A stretch of DNA of 14,458 bases from NCBI GenBank assembly GCA_035296385.1, contig DATHBB010000041.1:1-14458 (forward strand), written 5' to 3'. Origin of the DNA: JAIVJZ01 sp035296385 (lineage in GTDB: Bacteria; Acidobacteriota; Blastocatellia; Pyrinomonadales; Pyrinomonadaceae). The position numbers and the translations under genes are program-made. How positions within the stretch are numbered: position 1 is the stretch's first letter; each line of letters opens with the position of its first letter. The notes beneath the pieces are model-generated. The model saw only the letters and a list, made by a program, of their open reading frames with translations. It had not been told where the DNA came from and made no database searches. This document shows positions 8,317 to 14,458 of the stretch, in pieces.

Positions 8317-10293
8317 CTAGAAACCTTTGACCGCCACCTCTTCGAGAATCACCAACTGCGAACCGCCCACTGCGGTTTTAACCACCGTGCCCGCCGGAAG
8401 GTCTGTGAGCGAGCCGTCGCTGAAGGACTTCCACAAGGTGCAGGCGGGCAGTCTTATCTCGGCGCCGAGCGCGGGGACGATGCGCGTGCCGATGGTGGCT
8501 TTCGTCTCCGTGCCTTTGGACGCTTTGTTATCCGGCGTCGCGGTGCTCGTGAGCGGCGTTCCGTCCGGCACTTCGACGACGACGTTCTGACCCTCGAAGA
8601 GCAAGAACGCTTCCGTCGTCAACTTGTCGATCACGTTGCCCTGCGCGTCGGTGATGGATGCGTTGACGGGTAACACGATGCGCGCTTTTTTCGTCGCCGG
8701 TACGGGCGGGGCTGCGGCGTTGGCTTCATAAGCCTTCGCCGCTCCTGCCTCTGCGCCGCCCGTGCCGGTGGCGGCTGCCGTCGAATCCTTTTTGTAATCG
8801 TCCATTGTTATATTGCCTCCTGTATTCAAGTGTTGGCTGCCGACTCCGCCGATGGCGGTGGCCGGTGAGCTTGAGATGTCAGTTGTAGAACTCTGTGGCG
8901 GCTGCGCGTCGGCGCTGTAGCCTTCGCCGGCTTTCTCTACGTCCGCCGCTTCACCCGTCGGCTGAAAGACGGCGTTCATGTAGCCGCTGAGGAACGAGTC
9001 CCAATGCGTCTGTTTGCTGAAGTCGAGCGACGCGTAGGTGTGTAAAATGCGCGGGAAGTAGACGGACAGTCCGTGCGCGTTCTCCAACGCATCGACGGCT
9101 CCCAGGGCTTCCAACTTCGTATGAACTGACTTCTTGACGAAGCGCGTCTTGATGCCGTCCAACACATCCTGACAGGCGAGCTTGATCTCTCCGTCGTCGG
9201 TCCCGTCCATGATGAGTTGACAGAAGTGATGCAGGTCTACGTAGTCGGTGATGAAGAAGGTCTGCGTTTTGCGGCGCGCTTCGACGACCATCGCTCTGAA
9301 CTTCGGGTCGGAGAGCTTGCGTTTAAGCAAGGCGGAGAGCGTACTGATGCGCCTGCCCATTTCTCTCGACTGGCCGAGGTCGCAGTAAGAAAGCGTGACC
9401 TGCTTTCTTTCCGCCCCCGTCTTTTCGTTGTAGGCCGCGAAGTACTCGTCAACGATGGTTTCCGCCAACTCCGCAGGCTGCATCGCCGGTCTTTCGGCCA
9501 GCTTCCGCAGGATTCTGTCGTAAGGCCAACTCGTATTCGGGATGACCTCTTCCGAGCCGACGTAGAACTCGGCCTGTTCGTTGACCTGATAACAGACCTC
9601 GATCAAACTCAGCAGGCAGGCGTCCATTCCGAGGACGCTGATCCTGCGCCCCAGAATAGTAGTGGCGGCTTCGAGGGCTGCTTTCAACTCGAAGGTGGTC
9701 AGCGCATCGCGCGTGCGCGCGGGGTTGCCCGGGTTATTGTCAATCATCAGATCATCTAATGAACTGCTGAATGTCTTCTGCGGGTCTGGGAGTGCCGCAT
9801 CTTCCAGCGCGCTTGAGGCACTTCCGTCGTCGCCCGCCGTCGGTGCGCTTGATGCCGCAGGCGCGGGCGGGGACACAGCGACGACGATGGGTTGAGGCTC
9901 GGGCGTGATGACGAGGGGGTTCAGATTGACGATGGTGTCCTCGTCGTCCACTCCGTTGGCGTGCCCCCAGAGTACGAGCAGATAGTTCTGCGCCGGATTG
10001 TTCGTGTGCGCCCACTCGATGAAGTCCACGAGAGTTCGGGGGTCGCCGGTATTCGTCTCGCCCGTGCCGACCGTCTCCTGAGCAAAGATATTGCCCCGGC
10101 GAAAGTAACGTCTGGTGGACCTCAGCGGGTCGCTCTCGTCGAGTTGGAAGACCAGACGCACCTGATCCTCGAACACCGGATCGTTGACAGTCTGCGTCAG
10201 TTGAAACACCGTATTCCACGCATCGCCGACGAGGTCGTTGTCCGCCGCTATGTAGACCATGACCGTCCACAGCGTTTTAATTTCGTTGCTCAT
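8317..10293 (-). CDS. Peptidase C11 (clostripain-like) cysteine protease with long C-terminal extension
   Basis: This 658-aa protein has an N-terminal C11 domain of about 435 residues. It opens with WTVMVYIAADNDL (9-21). The catalytic His is probably H111 in LLVLWGHANGV and the catalytic Cys C226 in ISVLGMDACLLSLIEV; GSEEVIPNTSWPYDRIL (246-262) is the matching specificity-loop region. A Pro/Ala/Ser-rich insert (about 128-175) lies between His and Cys. There is no signal peptide, so it is likely cytoplasmic. Residues 440-510 are a low-complexity linker and 535-658 a separate beta-rich domain (ARIVLPVNASITDAQGNVID). At M497 an in-frame ATG has its own perfect Shine-Dalgarno, so the C-terminal 162 aa may also be made alone, or may be a once separate gene. 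It is preceded by a 92-aa gene 54 bases upstream. ATG at 10293 follows AGGGAG at 11 bases. Substrate unknown. Confidence 0.93.
   Translation of the reverse strand: MSNEIKTLWTVMVYIAADNDLVGDAWNTVFQLTQTVNDPVFEDQVRLVFQLDESDPLRSTRRYFRRGNIFAQETVGTGETNTGDPRTLVDFIEWAHTNNPAQNYLLVLWGHANGVDDEDTIVNLNPLVITPEPQPIVVAVSPPAPAASSAPTAGDDGSASSALEDAALPDPQKTFSSSLDDLMIDNNPGNPARTRDALTTFELKAALEAATTILGRRISVLGMDACLLSLIEVCYQVNEQAEFYVGSEEVIPNTSWPYDRILRKLAERPAMQPAELAETIVDEYFAAYNEKTGAERKQVTLSYCDLGQSREMGRRISTLSALLKRKLSDPKFRAMVVEARRKTQTFFITDYVDLHHFCQLIMDGTDDGEIKLACQDVLDGIKTRFVKKSVHTKLEALGAVDALENAHGLSVYFPRILHTYASLDFSKQTHWDSFLSGYMNAVFQPTGEAADVEKAGEGYSADAQPPQSSTTDISSSPATAIGGVGSQHLNTGGNITMDDYKKDSTAAATGTGGAEAGAAKAYEANAAAPPVPATKKARIVLPVNASITDAQGNVIDKLTTEAFLLFEGQNVVVEVPDGTPLTSTATPDNKASKGTETKATIGTRIVPALGAEIRLPACTLWKSFSDGSLTDLPAGTVVKTAVGGSQLVILEEVAVKGF
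8803..8821 (-). promoter_or_regulatory. Internal Shine-Dalgarno and in-frame ATG within the C11 peptidase gene
   Basis: On the minus strand AGGAGG (8821-8816) is followed by ten AT-rich bases (CAATATAACA) and ATG (8805-8803), in the same frame as the peptidase (codon 497). The local codons, including a rare ATA, look like a leader rather than coding sequence of this GC-rich genome. The product from this ATG would be 162 aa, beginning MDDYKKDSTAAATG. Confidence 0.6.
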
Positions 10294-10347
10294 AGCTCAT
10301 CGCTCCCTCTAAGTTCTACGTCGGAAAGCCGCCCGCGCCGGAGCCGC

Positions 10348-10626
10348 TCAATTCGTTTCCTGAGGCTGGACGACGCGCAGAGCGCCTGTGTTCGCGCCCG
10401 CTTCGATCACGATGTCGCCGTCCCAGCAGGTGCAATAGACGGCCTTTCTCATTCGCCGGTTGGGGTGCGGCTGCTTCACCTTGTCCATCGTCACCACGTT
10501 CGCGGGCGGCGTGCGCCTCTCGTCTGAAACTTCTTTTGTTGAAGCGAGCGTCAGCAGGTATGCATCGTCAGGGTCGAGCTCTTCAAGCATCGACGCCCGG
10601 CTCGGCGGCAGAAATTCGTGCGACAT
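10348..10626 (-). CDS. Unrecognised small protein upstream of the C11 peptidase
   Basis: This is a 92-aa protein from ATG at 10626; an ATG at 10644 would add six residues (MRPGRT), and neither has a strong Shine-Dalgarno sequence. I do not recognise the family. The N-terminal half is acidic and helical (MLEELDPDDAYLLTLASTKE), the middle is basic and Pro-rich (KQPHPNRRMRKA), and the C-terminal part has YCTCWDGDIVIEAGANTGAL, with a CTC pair. There is no signal peptide or TM. It lies 54 bases ahead of the peptidase gene on the same strand with no terminator between, so the two are probably co-transcribed. It could be a substrate, inhibitor or adaptor of the peptidase; a processed precursor peptide is possible, but nothing in the sequence proves it. 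The opposite-strand frames here are less convincing. Confidence 0.65.
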   Translation of the reverse strand: MSHEFLPPSRASMLEELDPDDAYLLTLASTKEVSDERRTPPANVVTMDKVKQPHPNRRMRKAVYCTCWDGDIVIEAGANTGALRVVQPQETN

Positions 10627-10644
10627 TGTCCGCCCCGGACGCAT

Positions 10645-11013
10645 CCGGAATCAACGCCGTCATGCGCCGACCCGAACAGCGCCGGGATAGAATTTCCTAC
10701 GCGTCTCCCACAAGCCTATCCTGCCGACCCGATTGCTTCCGACAAACTACAAAACTTACAAAAGCATTTCATATATTAATGCGGGAGATAAAGAATCTAT
10801 TTCAGCCTTTCACAGACAACCCCGGAAGGTACGGGCGAACAGCCGAACGCACAGCCGTCGCTTTCTGCTGTTTGGCGGCTGTTCGGCGGAAAGTGTGAAG
10901 ATTATATGCAACTCTTACGCGGGCTGTTTTCGGTCAGAGTAGAACGGCGAGATGGGGAAGAGAGGGGAGGGAAGCTGCGTGCGACGCGCGTTGCCGGTTT
11001 GAAGTCGGGTCGG
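10645..11013. other. Gene-free stretch upstream of the 92-aa/C11 unit, with AT-rich patch and inverted repeat
   Basis: No supported gene lies here. Bases about 10738-10805 are clearly AT-rich against the GC-rich background and are the likely promoter region for the leftward 92-aa/C11 unit, but I cannot choose a single -35/-10 pair. Bases 10831-10890 hold a structured segment (separate entry). The small frames on both strands have no Shine-Dalgarno sequence or recognisable protein. Confidence 0.5.
10836..10885. repeat. 10-bp perfect inverted repeat with a competing internal hairpin
   Basis: CGAACAGCCG (10836-10845) and CGGCTGTTCG (10876-10885) are exact reverse complements around 30 bases. 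The second arm can pair instead with ACAGCCG (10851-10857), giving a mutually exclusive shorter stem. It lies about 210 bases upstream of the 92-aa gene, just upstream of the AT-rich patch in the direction of transcription. It could be an operator or a folded element; no T-tract follows. Confidence 0.4.
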
Positions 11014-11056
11014 TAAAAAATAAGATGCCCGGCCACGCGTGTGACCGGGCATTTTT
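11014..11056. terminator. Bidirectional intrinsic terminator after the radical SAM gene
   Basis: A 12-bp stem ATGCCCGGCCAC / GTGACCGGGCAT (11025-11036 and 11041-11052, one non-Watson-Crick position) closes a 4-base loop. On the minus strand it is followed by CTTATTTTTTA (11024-11014). On the plus strand it is followed by TTTTC after the final stem T. It lies 28 bases beyond the radical SAM stop and separates that gene from the 92-aa/C11 unit. Confidence 0.92.
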
Positions 11057-11083
11057 CGTGCGTCTTTAGTAAAGGCGGCCTGA

Positions 11084-13057
11084 CTAGACCGCGACTTCTT
11101 CGTCCTCTTCGACAAGATACGGGGTCACGCGCGCGGGACGCTCTTCCGCGTCTTCGTCGAGTATGGCCTGGACGATGGGGAGCGAGAGCGAGTGCCGCTT
11201 CGGGATGCCGGGCACTTCCTTGCCTTTGGCATAGACGGCGTGGCGTCCGTGCTCTTCGTACCACTCGGCGAGCCCTGCGGTCTTATGCATGTTCTCAATG
11301 ATCTGCCGCCAGCCGACGCCCGTGTTGTAGGCACAGAAAGAGATTTCGCCTTCCTGCGTGCCGTAAGGAATGACGCACATCTCCGTGCGGCGGAAGTCGT
11401 AGTTGAACAAATCCTGAAACCACATGCCTTCGACGCAGAGGACGCGCCACGCGTCGTTCGGGTCGTCTGATCCGTGCTGCGTCTTCATGCGGTCGTTGCG
11501 ATCCGAGTTCGAGTTGGTCGAAGACGGTTTGAAGAGGTTGATGATCTGCGAGATGGGGAAGCCTTCGGGCGCTTCACGAGCGTCGAAGTTGCGCATGATG
11601 GTCATGGCGAGTTGCGCCATCGAGAGCTTTGCGCCGCGCGCCGTGTCTGTGATGACGGCCACGTCCTTCATGAACTGCTCGTAATTGAAGAACTTGAAGA
11701 GCGGCGTCCACGCGCCCGTGTGGCGGTTGACAACCATCAAAGTGAACACGCCGCAGTTCGGGTGGCAGTTACAACTCGACCAGCCCCACGGCGCGTCTGC
11801 GCCTTGCAGCATGTCCATCACGGAGGTGAAGGCCGAATAGGACGAGAGCGGGTACCAGTCGCGCAAAGCTTTCAGGTCGCCGCCGAGTTGCGATTCCAGG
11901 TCGGTCGCCATGTCGGCAAGCGTGTAACGCTGCTGTATGCGCACGTCGTCGGGCACGTCCTCGTCGCGTCCCGTGAAGGAGACGGGCTGGAAGGCGATGG
12001 TCTGAATCTTGTCTATGTTCTTTGCGGCGAACTCGACGATCTGGCCGATGGCATCGTTGTTGATCGTGTTAACGATGGTCGTCACTAACGTGACCTTGAT
12101 GCCGACTTCCGCCAAATTCTCGATGGCCTTCTGCTTCACGTCGAACAGATTGCCGACGCCTCGGTGCTTGTTCTTCTCTTCGCTCACGCCGTCGAACTGT
12201 AGATAGACGCCGTGCTGTCCGGCCTCTTTCGCCTGACGACAAAACTCTATGTCTTCGGCGAAGCGTATGCCGTTCGTCGCGGCGAGTATGCGATAGAAAC
12301 CGATCTTCCTGGCGTAGGCGACGGCTTCGAGGTAGTAGGGCGACAGTGTCGGCTCGCCGCCGGAGAAGAGGATGATGACCTGCCGCTTAGGTTTGAAAGA
12401 GACGGCGCGATCAAGTATGGCTTTCGTGTCTTCAAACGTCGGCTCGTGGACGTAGCCGACCTGGTTGGCGTCCATGAAGCACGGGTTGCACATCATGTTG
12501 CAGCGGTTCGTGAGGTCAACCGTGAGAACAGCGCCGCGCCCGAACTTGATGTCGGACGTGCCGTGACGATGTACGTGCGCATCTTCCGCCGCGCGAAAAT
12601 CGCGACCGTAAAAAAGCGACTCGATGCGTTGCAAAAACTCCGGACTCGTCGCCATCACATCGACGAACTCGCCGTGCTTCGCGCAAGTCTTGCGCATCAC
12701 GATACGACCATCCTCTTCGACGATCTGCGCCTTGATCTCGCCCGGATGCTCGTGCATCAAAGTCTCTAAAGGCGTCTGGCCGCTGATCACGGCCTCCCGC
12801 ACTTCCTTCACGCAGGTCGGGCACAAAGAATCGGTCTCGCGCGGGAAGCCGAGCGGGGGCGCAGTTTTCTCGTAGGATTTCAGGAGCGGGGCGGGCGCCC
12901 ACTGCGGGTGGACGCTCGCGCCTTCCGGCAGCGCACGGTTGACGGATTGAAAAACTTTCCACGCCGCGTTCGATAAATTCGAAATCAGCGTCGAACTCTT
13001 CACCCCGCTGAACTTGCCTCTCGCCGATTCATTACGGCGAAATTGATCGCTAAACAC
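11084..13057 (-). CDS. Radical SAM enzyme of the tetraether / membrane-spanning lipid synthase (Tes/MJ0619-like) type
   Basis: This 657-aa protein has an N-terminal iron-binding-like region with C79-x2-C82 (SLCPTC) and C125 in RKTCAKHGEF after VEEDGRIVMRK, a pattern I associate with the MJ0619/Tes group. The radical SAM core carries C186-x3-C190-x2-C193 (NRCNMMCNPCFMDAN) and GGEP at 233-236. Extra cysteines (C429, C431 and C435 in SSCNCHPNCG; C541, C561, C575) fit additional Fe-S clusters. Tes couples lipid tails by C-C bond formation between methyl ends. Bacterial relatives are proposed to make membrane-spanning diabolic or iso-diabolic acids, lipids abundant in acidobacteria of this kind. 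The start is GTG, with GGAGG 11 bases upstream; an upstream ATG in the gap runs straight into a stop. It forms a single-gene unit with its own promoter and terminator. Another C-C bond-forming or peptide-modifying reaction cannot be excluded. Confidence 0.88.
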   Translation of the reverse strand: MFSDQFRRNESARGKFSGVKSSTLISNLSNAAWKVFQSVNRALPEGASVHPQWAPAPLLKSYEKTAPPLGFPRETDSLCPTCVKEVREAVISGQTPLETLMHEHPGEIKAQIVEEDGRIVMRKTCAKHGEFVDVMATSPEFLQRIESLFYGRDFRAAEDAHVHRHGTSDIKFGRGAVLTVDLTNRCNMMCNPCFMDANQVGYVHEPTFEDTKAILDRAVSFKPKRQVIILFSGGEPTLSPYYLEAVAYARKIGFYRILAATNGIRFAEDIEFCRQAKEAGQHGVYLQFDGVSEEKNKHRGVGNLFDVKQKAIENLAEVGIKVTLVTTIVNTINNDAIGQIVEFAAKNIDKIQTIAFQPVSFTGRDEDVPDDVRIQQRYTLADMATDLESQLGGDLKALRDWYPLSSYSAFTSVMDMLQGADAPWGWSSCNCHPNCGVFTLMVVNRHTGAWTPLFKFFNYEQFMKDVAVITDTARGAKLSMAQLAMTIMRNFDAREAPEGFPISQIINLFKPSSTNSNSDRNDRMKTQHGSDDPNDAWRVLCVEGMWFQDLFNYDFRRTEMCVIPYGTQEGEISFCAYNTGVGWRQIIENMHKTAGLAEWYEEHGRHAVYAKGKEVPGIPKRHSLSLPIVQAILDEDAEERPARVTPYLVEEDEEVAV

Positions 13058-13064
13058 TAGACTT

Positions 13065-13154
13065 TCATCCTCCGGGAGTTAATTGCGCACCGACGTTAGA
13101 TGCTTGGAGTAAGGGAACAGTCGCCGAATTTTTCCGCGCGCGACCGCTTCGCAA
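13065..13154 (-). CDS. Possible 29-codon leader ORF upstream of the radical SAM gene
   Basis: TTG at 13154-13152 has AGGAGG (13166-13161) six bases upstream, an ideal spacing. The frame runs 29 codons and stops at TGA (13067-13065), which touches the GGAGG used by the radical SAM gene. The peptide is basic at its start (LRSGRARKNS) and otherwise unremarkable. padR in this window also starts with TTG behind AGGAGG, so such starts are credible here. It may be a coupling or attenuation leader, or chance. Confidence 0.3.
   Translation of the reverse strand: MRSGRARKNSATVPLLQASNVGAQLTPGG
13069..13073 (-). promoter_or_regulatory. Ribosome binding site deciding the GTG start of the radical SAM gene
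   Basis: GGAGG lies 11 bases before GTG at 13057. The ATG that directly abuts it (ATG AAA GTC TAG) is too close to be served and stops after three codons; its TAG overlaps the GTG. Confidence 0.65.
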
Positions 13155-13208
13155 ATGTCGCCTCCTGCCGTAAACGCTTGAAGAGGCGTAAGCTACAGGC
13201 AACGCGCT

Positions 13209-13237
13209 ATGATAAAGGCATCGGCGCGTAAAGACAA
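13209..13237 (-). promoter_or_regulatory. Sigma70-type promoter of the radical SAM gene
   Basis: On the minus strand TTGTCT (13237-13232) and TATCAT (13214-13209) are separated by exactly 17 bases, 4/6 and 5/6 matches to the consensus. Transcription would start near 13202, leaving a leader of about 145 nt that contains the possible uORF. The rest of 13058-13345 shows no gene I can support. Confidence 0.6.
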
Positions 13238-13345
13238 GACAGTAAGGACGTTTCAACGCGGCAAGGAGAACGTTTAAAAGCAGCAGGGAAGGCTTCGAGT
13301 GGGAGGCGCAGGCGTGCAAATCAAGCGGCCAGAGAGTGCGCATGC

Positions 13346-13381
13346 AAAACAAAACCGCCGCGCAGGAGATATGCGCGGCGG
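13346..13381 (-). terminator. Intrinsic terminator of the TPR-HTH-receiver gene
   Basis: Perfect 10-bp GC stem CCGCCGCGCA / TGCGCGGCGG (13355-13364 and 13372-13381) with a 7-base loop. On the minus strand it is followed by TTTTGTTTT (13354-13346). It lies 72 bases past the stop codon and closes the upstream transcription unit before the radical SAM promoter. Confidence 0.9.
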
Positions 13382-13417
13382 CCTTGCGGCACGGCTGCCC
13401 CCAACTGCAACCGCGCC

Positions 13418-13442
13418 TTCGGGATGCCCACTTCATCCCGAA
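13418..13442 (-). other. 9-bp hairpin directly after the regulator stop codon
   Basis: TTCGGGATG (13418-13426) pairs perfectly with CATCCCGAA (13434-13442) around a 7-base loop, ten bases beyond the stop. No T-tract follows, so it is more likely an mRNA 3'-end stabiliser, or a partner of the true terminator further on, than a terminator itself. Confidence 0.5.
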
Positions 13443-13452
13443 TCCTTTAAGG

Positions 13453-14458
13453 TCAGGCGCGTCTCCCTTCGAGCAGGCGCGCCAGCGTCTCCGCCAAAAG
13501 CGCGATGTCCTCCGGCTTGCGCAGGAAAGCGTCGGCTCCGGCGCGGAGCGCGTCCGCCTCGCAGTCGCCGGCTGATAACATGACGATGGGAGTTTGTTGG
13601 CGGTGCGGCAGCGTGCGCGCGTGCCGCACGAGTTCGACGCCGCTCGCGCCCGGCAGTTCGTTATCTAACAACAACAGGTCGTATGGCGCGTCACCCGCGA
13701 TCTGCTTGAGCGCGTCCGCGCCGTCTGCCGAGTGCCGCACCGTCCAACCTTCCTCTGCCAGCGACTCCCTGACTGCCTCAGCCAACTGTTCGTTGTCCTC
13801 CGCGTGCAGGATGACGACTGCCCGCGCCGCGCTCTCCGGCGAACTATTAATCGACCCATAGGAGGCTGGCGTGCGAATGATGCTGCGCCTGCGCGGCACG
13901 ATGGGCGTGCGCACGTGCAGCAAATGCTGATGACGATTCTTAAGCAGCGAGATGAGGCTGTGATGATGTTTGAAGCCGAGCCACTGCGCCGCCTTCGACA
14001 CCATGCCGTCGGCATCCCTCAGTGCGCGCTCGATCAAATGCGACTCATACCTTCGCACCGCGTCCCTGAAAGAAAACCCCTTCCAGTCAGGCGGCGAAGG
14101 CGACGCGCCCATCAAAAACAACACGCGGCGCGCACAGGCGCACAGCCTTTTAACGGTCGCCATGTTCTGCGACTTATCAAGCAAATCAGCGGCGCGCTCA
14201 TAAGTTGTGCTCAACTCATGCTCTGTCAGATGCGAGCCACACTCCTCGATAATCGTCAGCGCCGCCTGCCCCGCGCCTTCCACATCGCCCGCCTGCTGCG
14301 CCACATCAACCGCGCGTCGCAACACCTCATAAGCATTCTGCGGGCGACCCATCCGCGCCAACGCAATCCCATGCGTCGTCAACGCCTCCGCCAGCAACGA
14401 CTGCTCGCCTCCCCGCTCCAACACCCGCACCGCCAACCGCACTAACTTCTCCGCCTCC
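13453..14458 (-). CDS. TPR / Fis-like HTH / receiver-domain regulator (N-terminus cut by window edge)
   Basis: The frame is open to the right edge (codons reading EAEKL precede the GTG at 14442), so the true start lies outside. Numbering from that GTG, residues 1-110 are TPR-like helices (LAEALTTHGIALARMGRPQN). Residues 122-175 form a Fis-like helix-turn-helix unit (FRDAVRRYESHLIERALRDA; KAAQWLGFKHHHSLISLLKN). After a basic linker (RRRSIIR), residues 207-326 are a complete response-regulator receiver. It has the acidic pair E215/D216, phospho-acceptor D260 in LLLLDNELPGASG, S290, and K309 in AFLRKPED, all of which are intact. The receiver at the C-terminus behind the DNA-binding unit reverses the usual order. 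No histidine kinase is in the window. A terminator at 13346-13381 ends the unit. Function is probably phosphorylation-controlled transcription. Confidence 0.9.
   Translation of the reverse strand, partial: EAEKLVRLAVRVLERGGEQSLLAEALTTHGIALARMGRPQNAYEVLRRAVDVAQQAGDVEGAGQAALTIIEECGSHLTEHELSTTYERAADLLDKSQNMATVKRLCACARRVLFLMGASPSPPDWKGFSFRDAVRRYESHLIERALRDADGMVSKAAQWLGFKHHHSLISLLKNRHQHLLHVRTPIVPRRRSIIRTPASYGSINSSPESAARAVVILHAEDNEQLAEAVRESLAEEGWTVRHSADGADALKQIAGDAPYDLLLLDNELPGASGVELVRHARTLPHRQQTPIVMLSAGDCEADALRAGADAFLRKPEDIALLAETLARLLEGRRA

Noticed and set aside
10733..10942. Small plus-strand frames across the AT-rich patch
   Set aside because: No Shine-Dalgarno sequence, no recognisable protein, and the region has promoter-like composition.
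11474..12088. 204-aa plus-strand open frame opposite the radical SAM gene
   Set aside because: Composition is His/Arg/Val-rich as expected for an antisense shadow; the minus-strand protein has clear cluster motifs.
8317..13057. Reading the radical SAM enzyme, the small protein and the C11 peptidase as a RiPP (modified peptide) pathway
   Set aside because: The radical SAM gene has its own promoter and a strong terminator separating it from the other two. Its cysteine layout fits lipid synthases better than SPASM peptide enzymes, and there is no transporter or clear precursor core.
13065..13436. 123-aa minus-strand open frame between the regulator and the radical SAM gene
   Set aside because: Its 5' half runs through the terminator hairpin and T-tract of the upstream gene and the predicted promoter; only its last 29 codons, with their own AGGAGG/TTG, are worth considering.

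Overview
The window reads as chromosomal DNA from a GC-rich bacterium, most likely an Acidobacteriota member of the Blastocatellia (subdivision 4) type. This placement is an inference from gene content: a PadR regulator paired with an ADOP-type FtsX/MacB permease, a TPR-CHAT protein beside an ECF sigma factor, a TPR/Fis-like-HTH/receiver fusion, and a large radical SAM enzyme of the tetraether / membrane-spanning lipid synthase kind. Every convincing gene is on the minus strand, so transcription runs from high to low coordinates. No tRNA, rRNA, CRISPR array, transposase or phage gene was found.

In transcription order from the right edge: (i) 14458-13453 is the 3' part of a TPR + Fis-like HTH + receiver-domain regulator, closed by an intrinsic terminator at 13346-13381. 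(ii) 13237-11084 has a good sigma70-type promoter, a leader with a possible 29-codon uORF, a GTG-started radical SAM enzyme (657 aa), and a strong bidirectional terminator at 11014-11056. (iii) 10626-8317 is a two-gene unit: an unrecognised 92-aa protein and a C11 (clostripain-like) cysteine peptidase. The peptidase ORF contains an in-frame internal ATG behind a perfect Shine-Dalgarno sequence. (iv) 8316-7869 is a gene-free stretch holding five 23-bp tandem repeats and a 94-bp element with inverted ends.

(v) 7868-2831 is a three-gene block: a secreted or lipidated, membrane-anchored TPR-CHAT protease-like protein, an ECF sigma factor, and a single-pass membrane protein shaped like an anti-sigma factor. 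An 18-codon minicistron bridges the CHAT stop and the sigma start through overlapping stop/start codons. (vi) 2607 to the left edge is a PadR-family repressor gene followed by the ADOP permease, which is open through base 1 and therefore cut by the window. A perfect 10-bp inverted repeat lies just upstream of padR.

The most interesting hypothesis is the CHAT protease / ECF sigma / membrane anti-sigma block. Predicted topology puts the CHAT domain and the anti-sigma C-terminal domain on the same, outer face of the membrane. A signal could therefore be converted by proteolysis into sigma release. This is logically similar to, but not the same as, the TPR-CHAT/sigma link known from type III-E CRISPR. 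The second point of interest is the radical SAM enzyme, a candidate for membrane-spanning (iso-diabolic acid type) lipid formation. The third is the 92-aa protein / C11 peptidase pair with its possible dual translation start.
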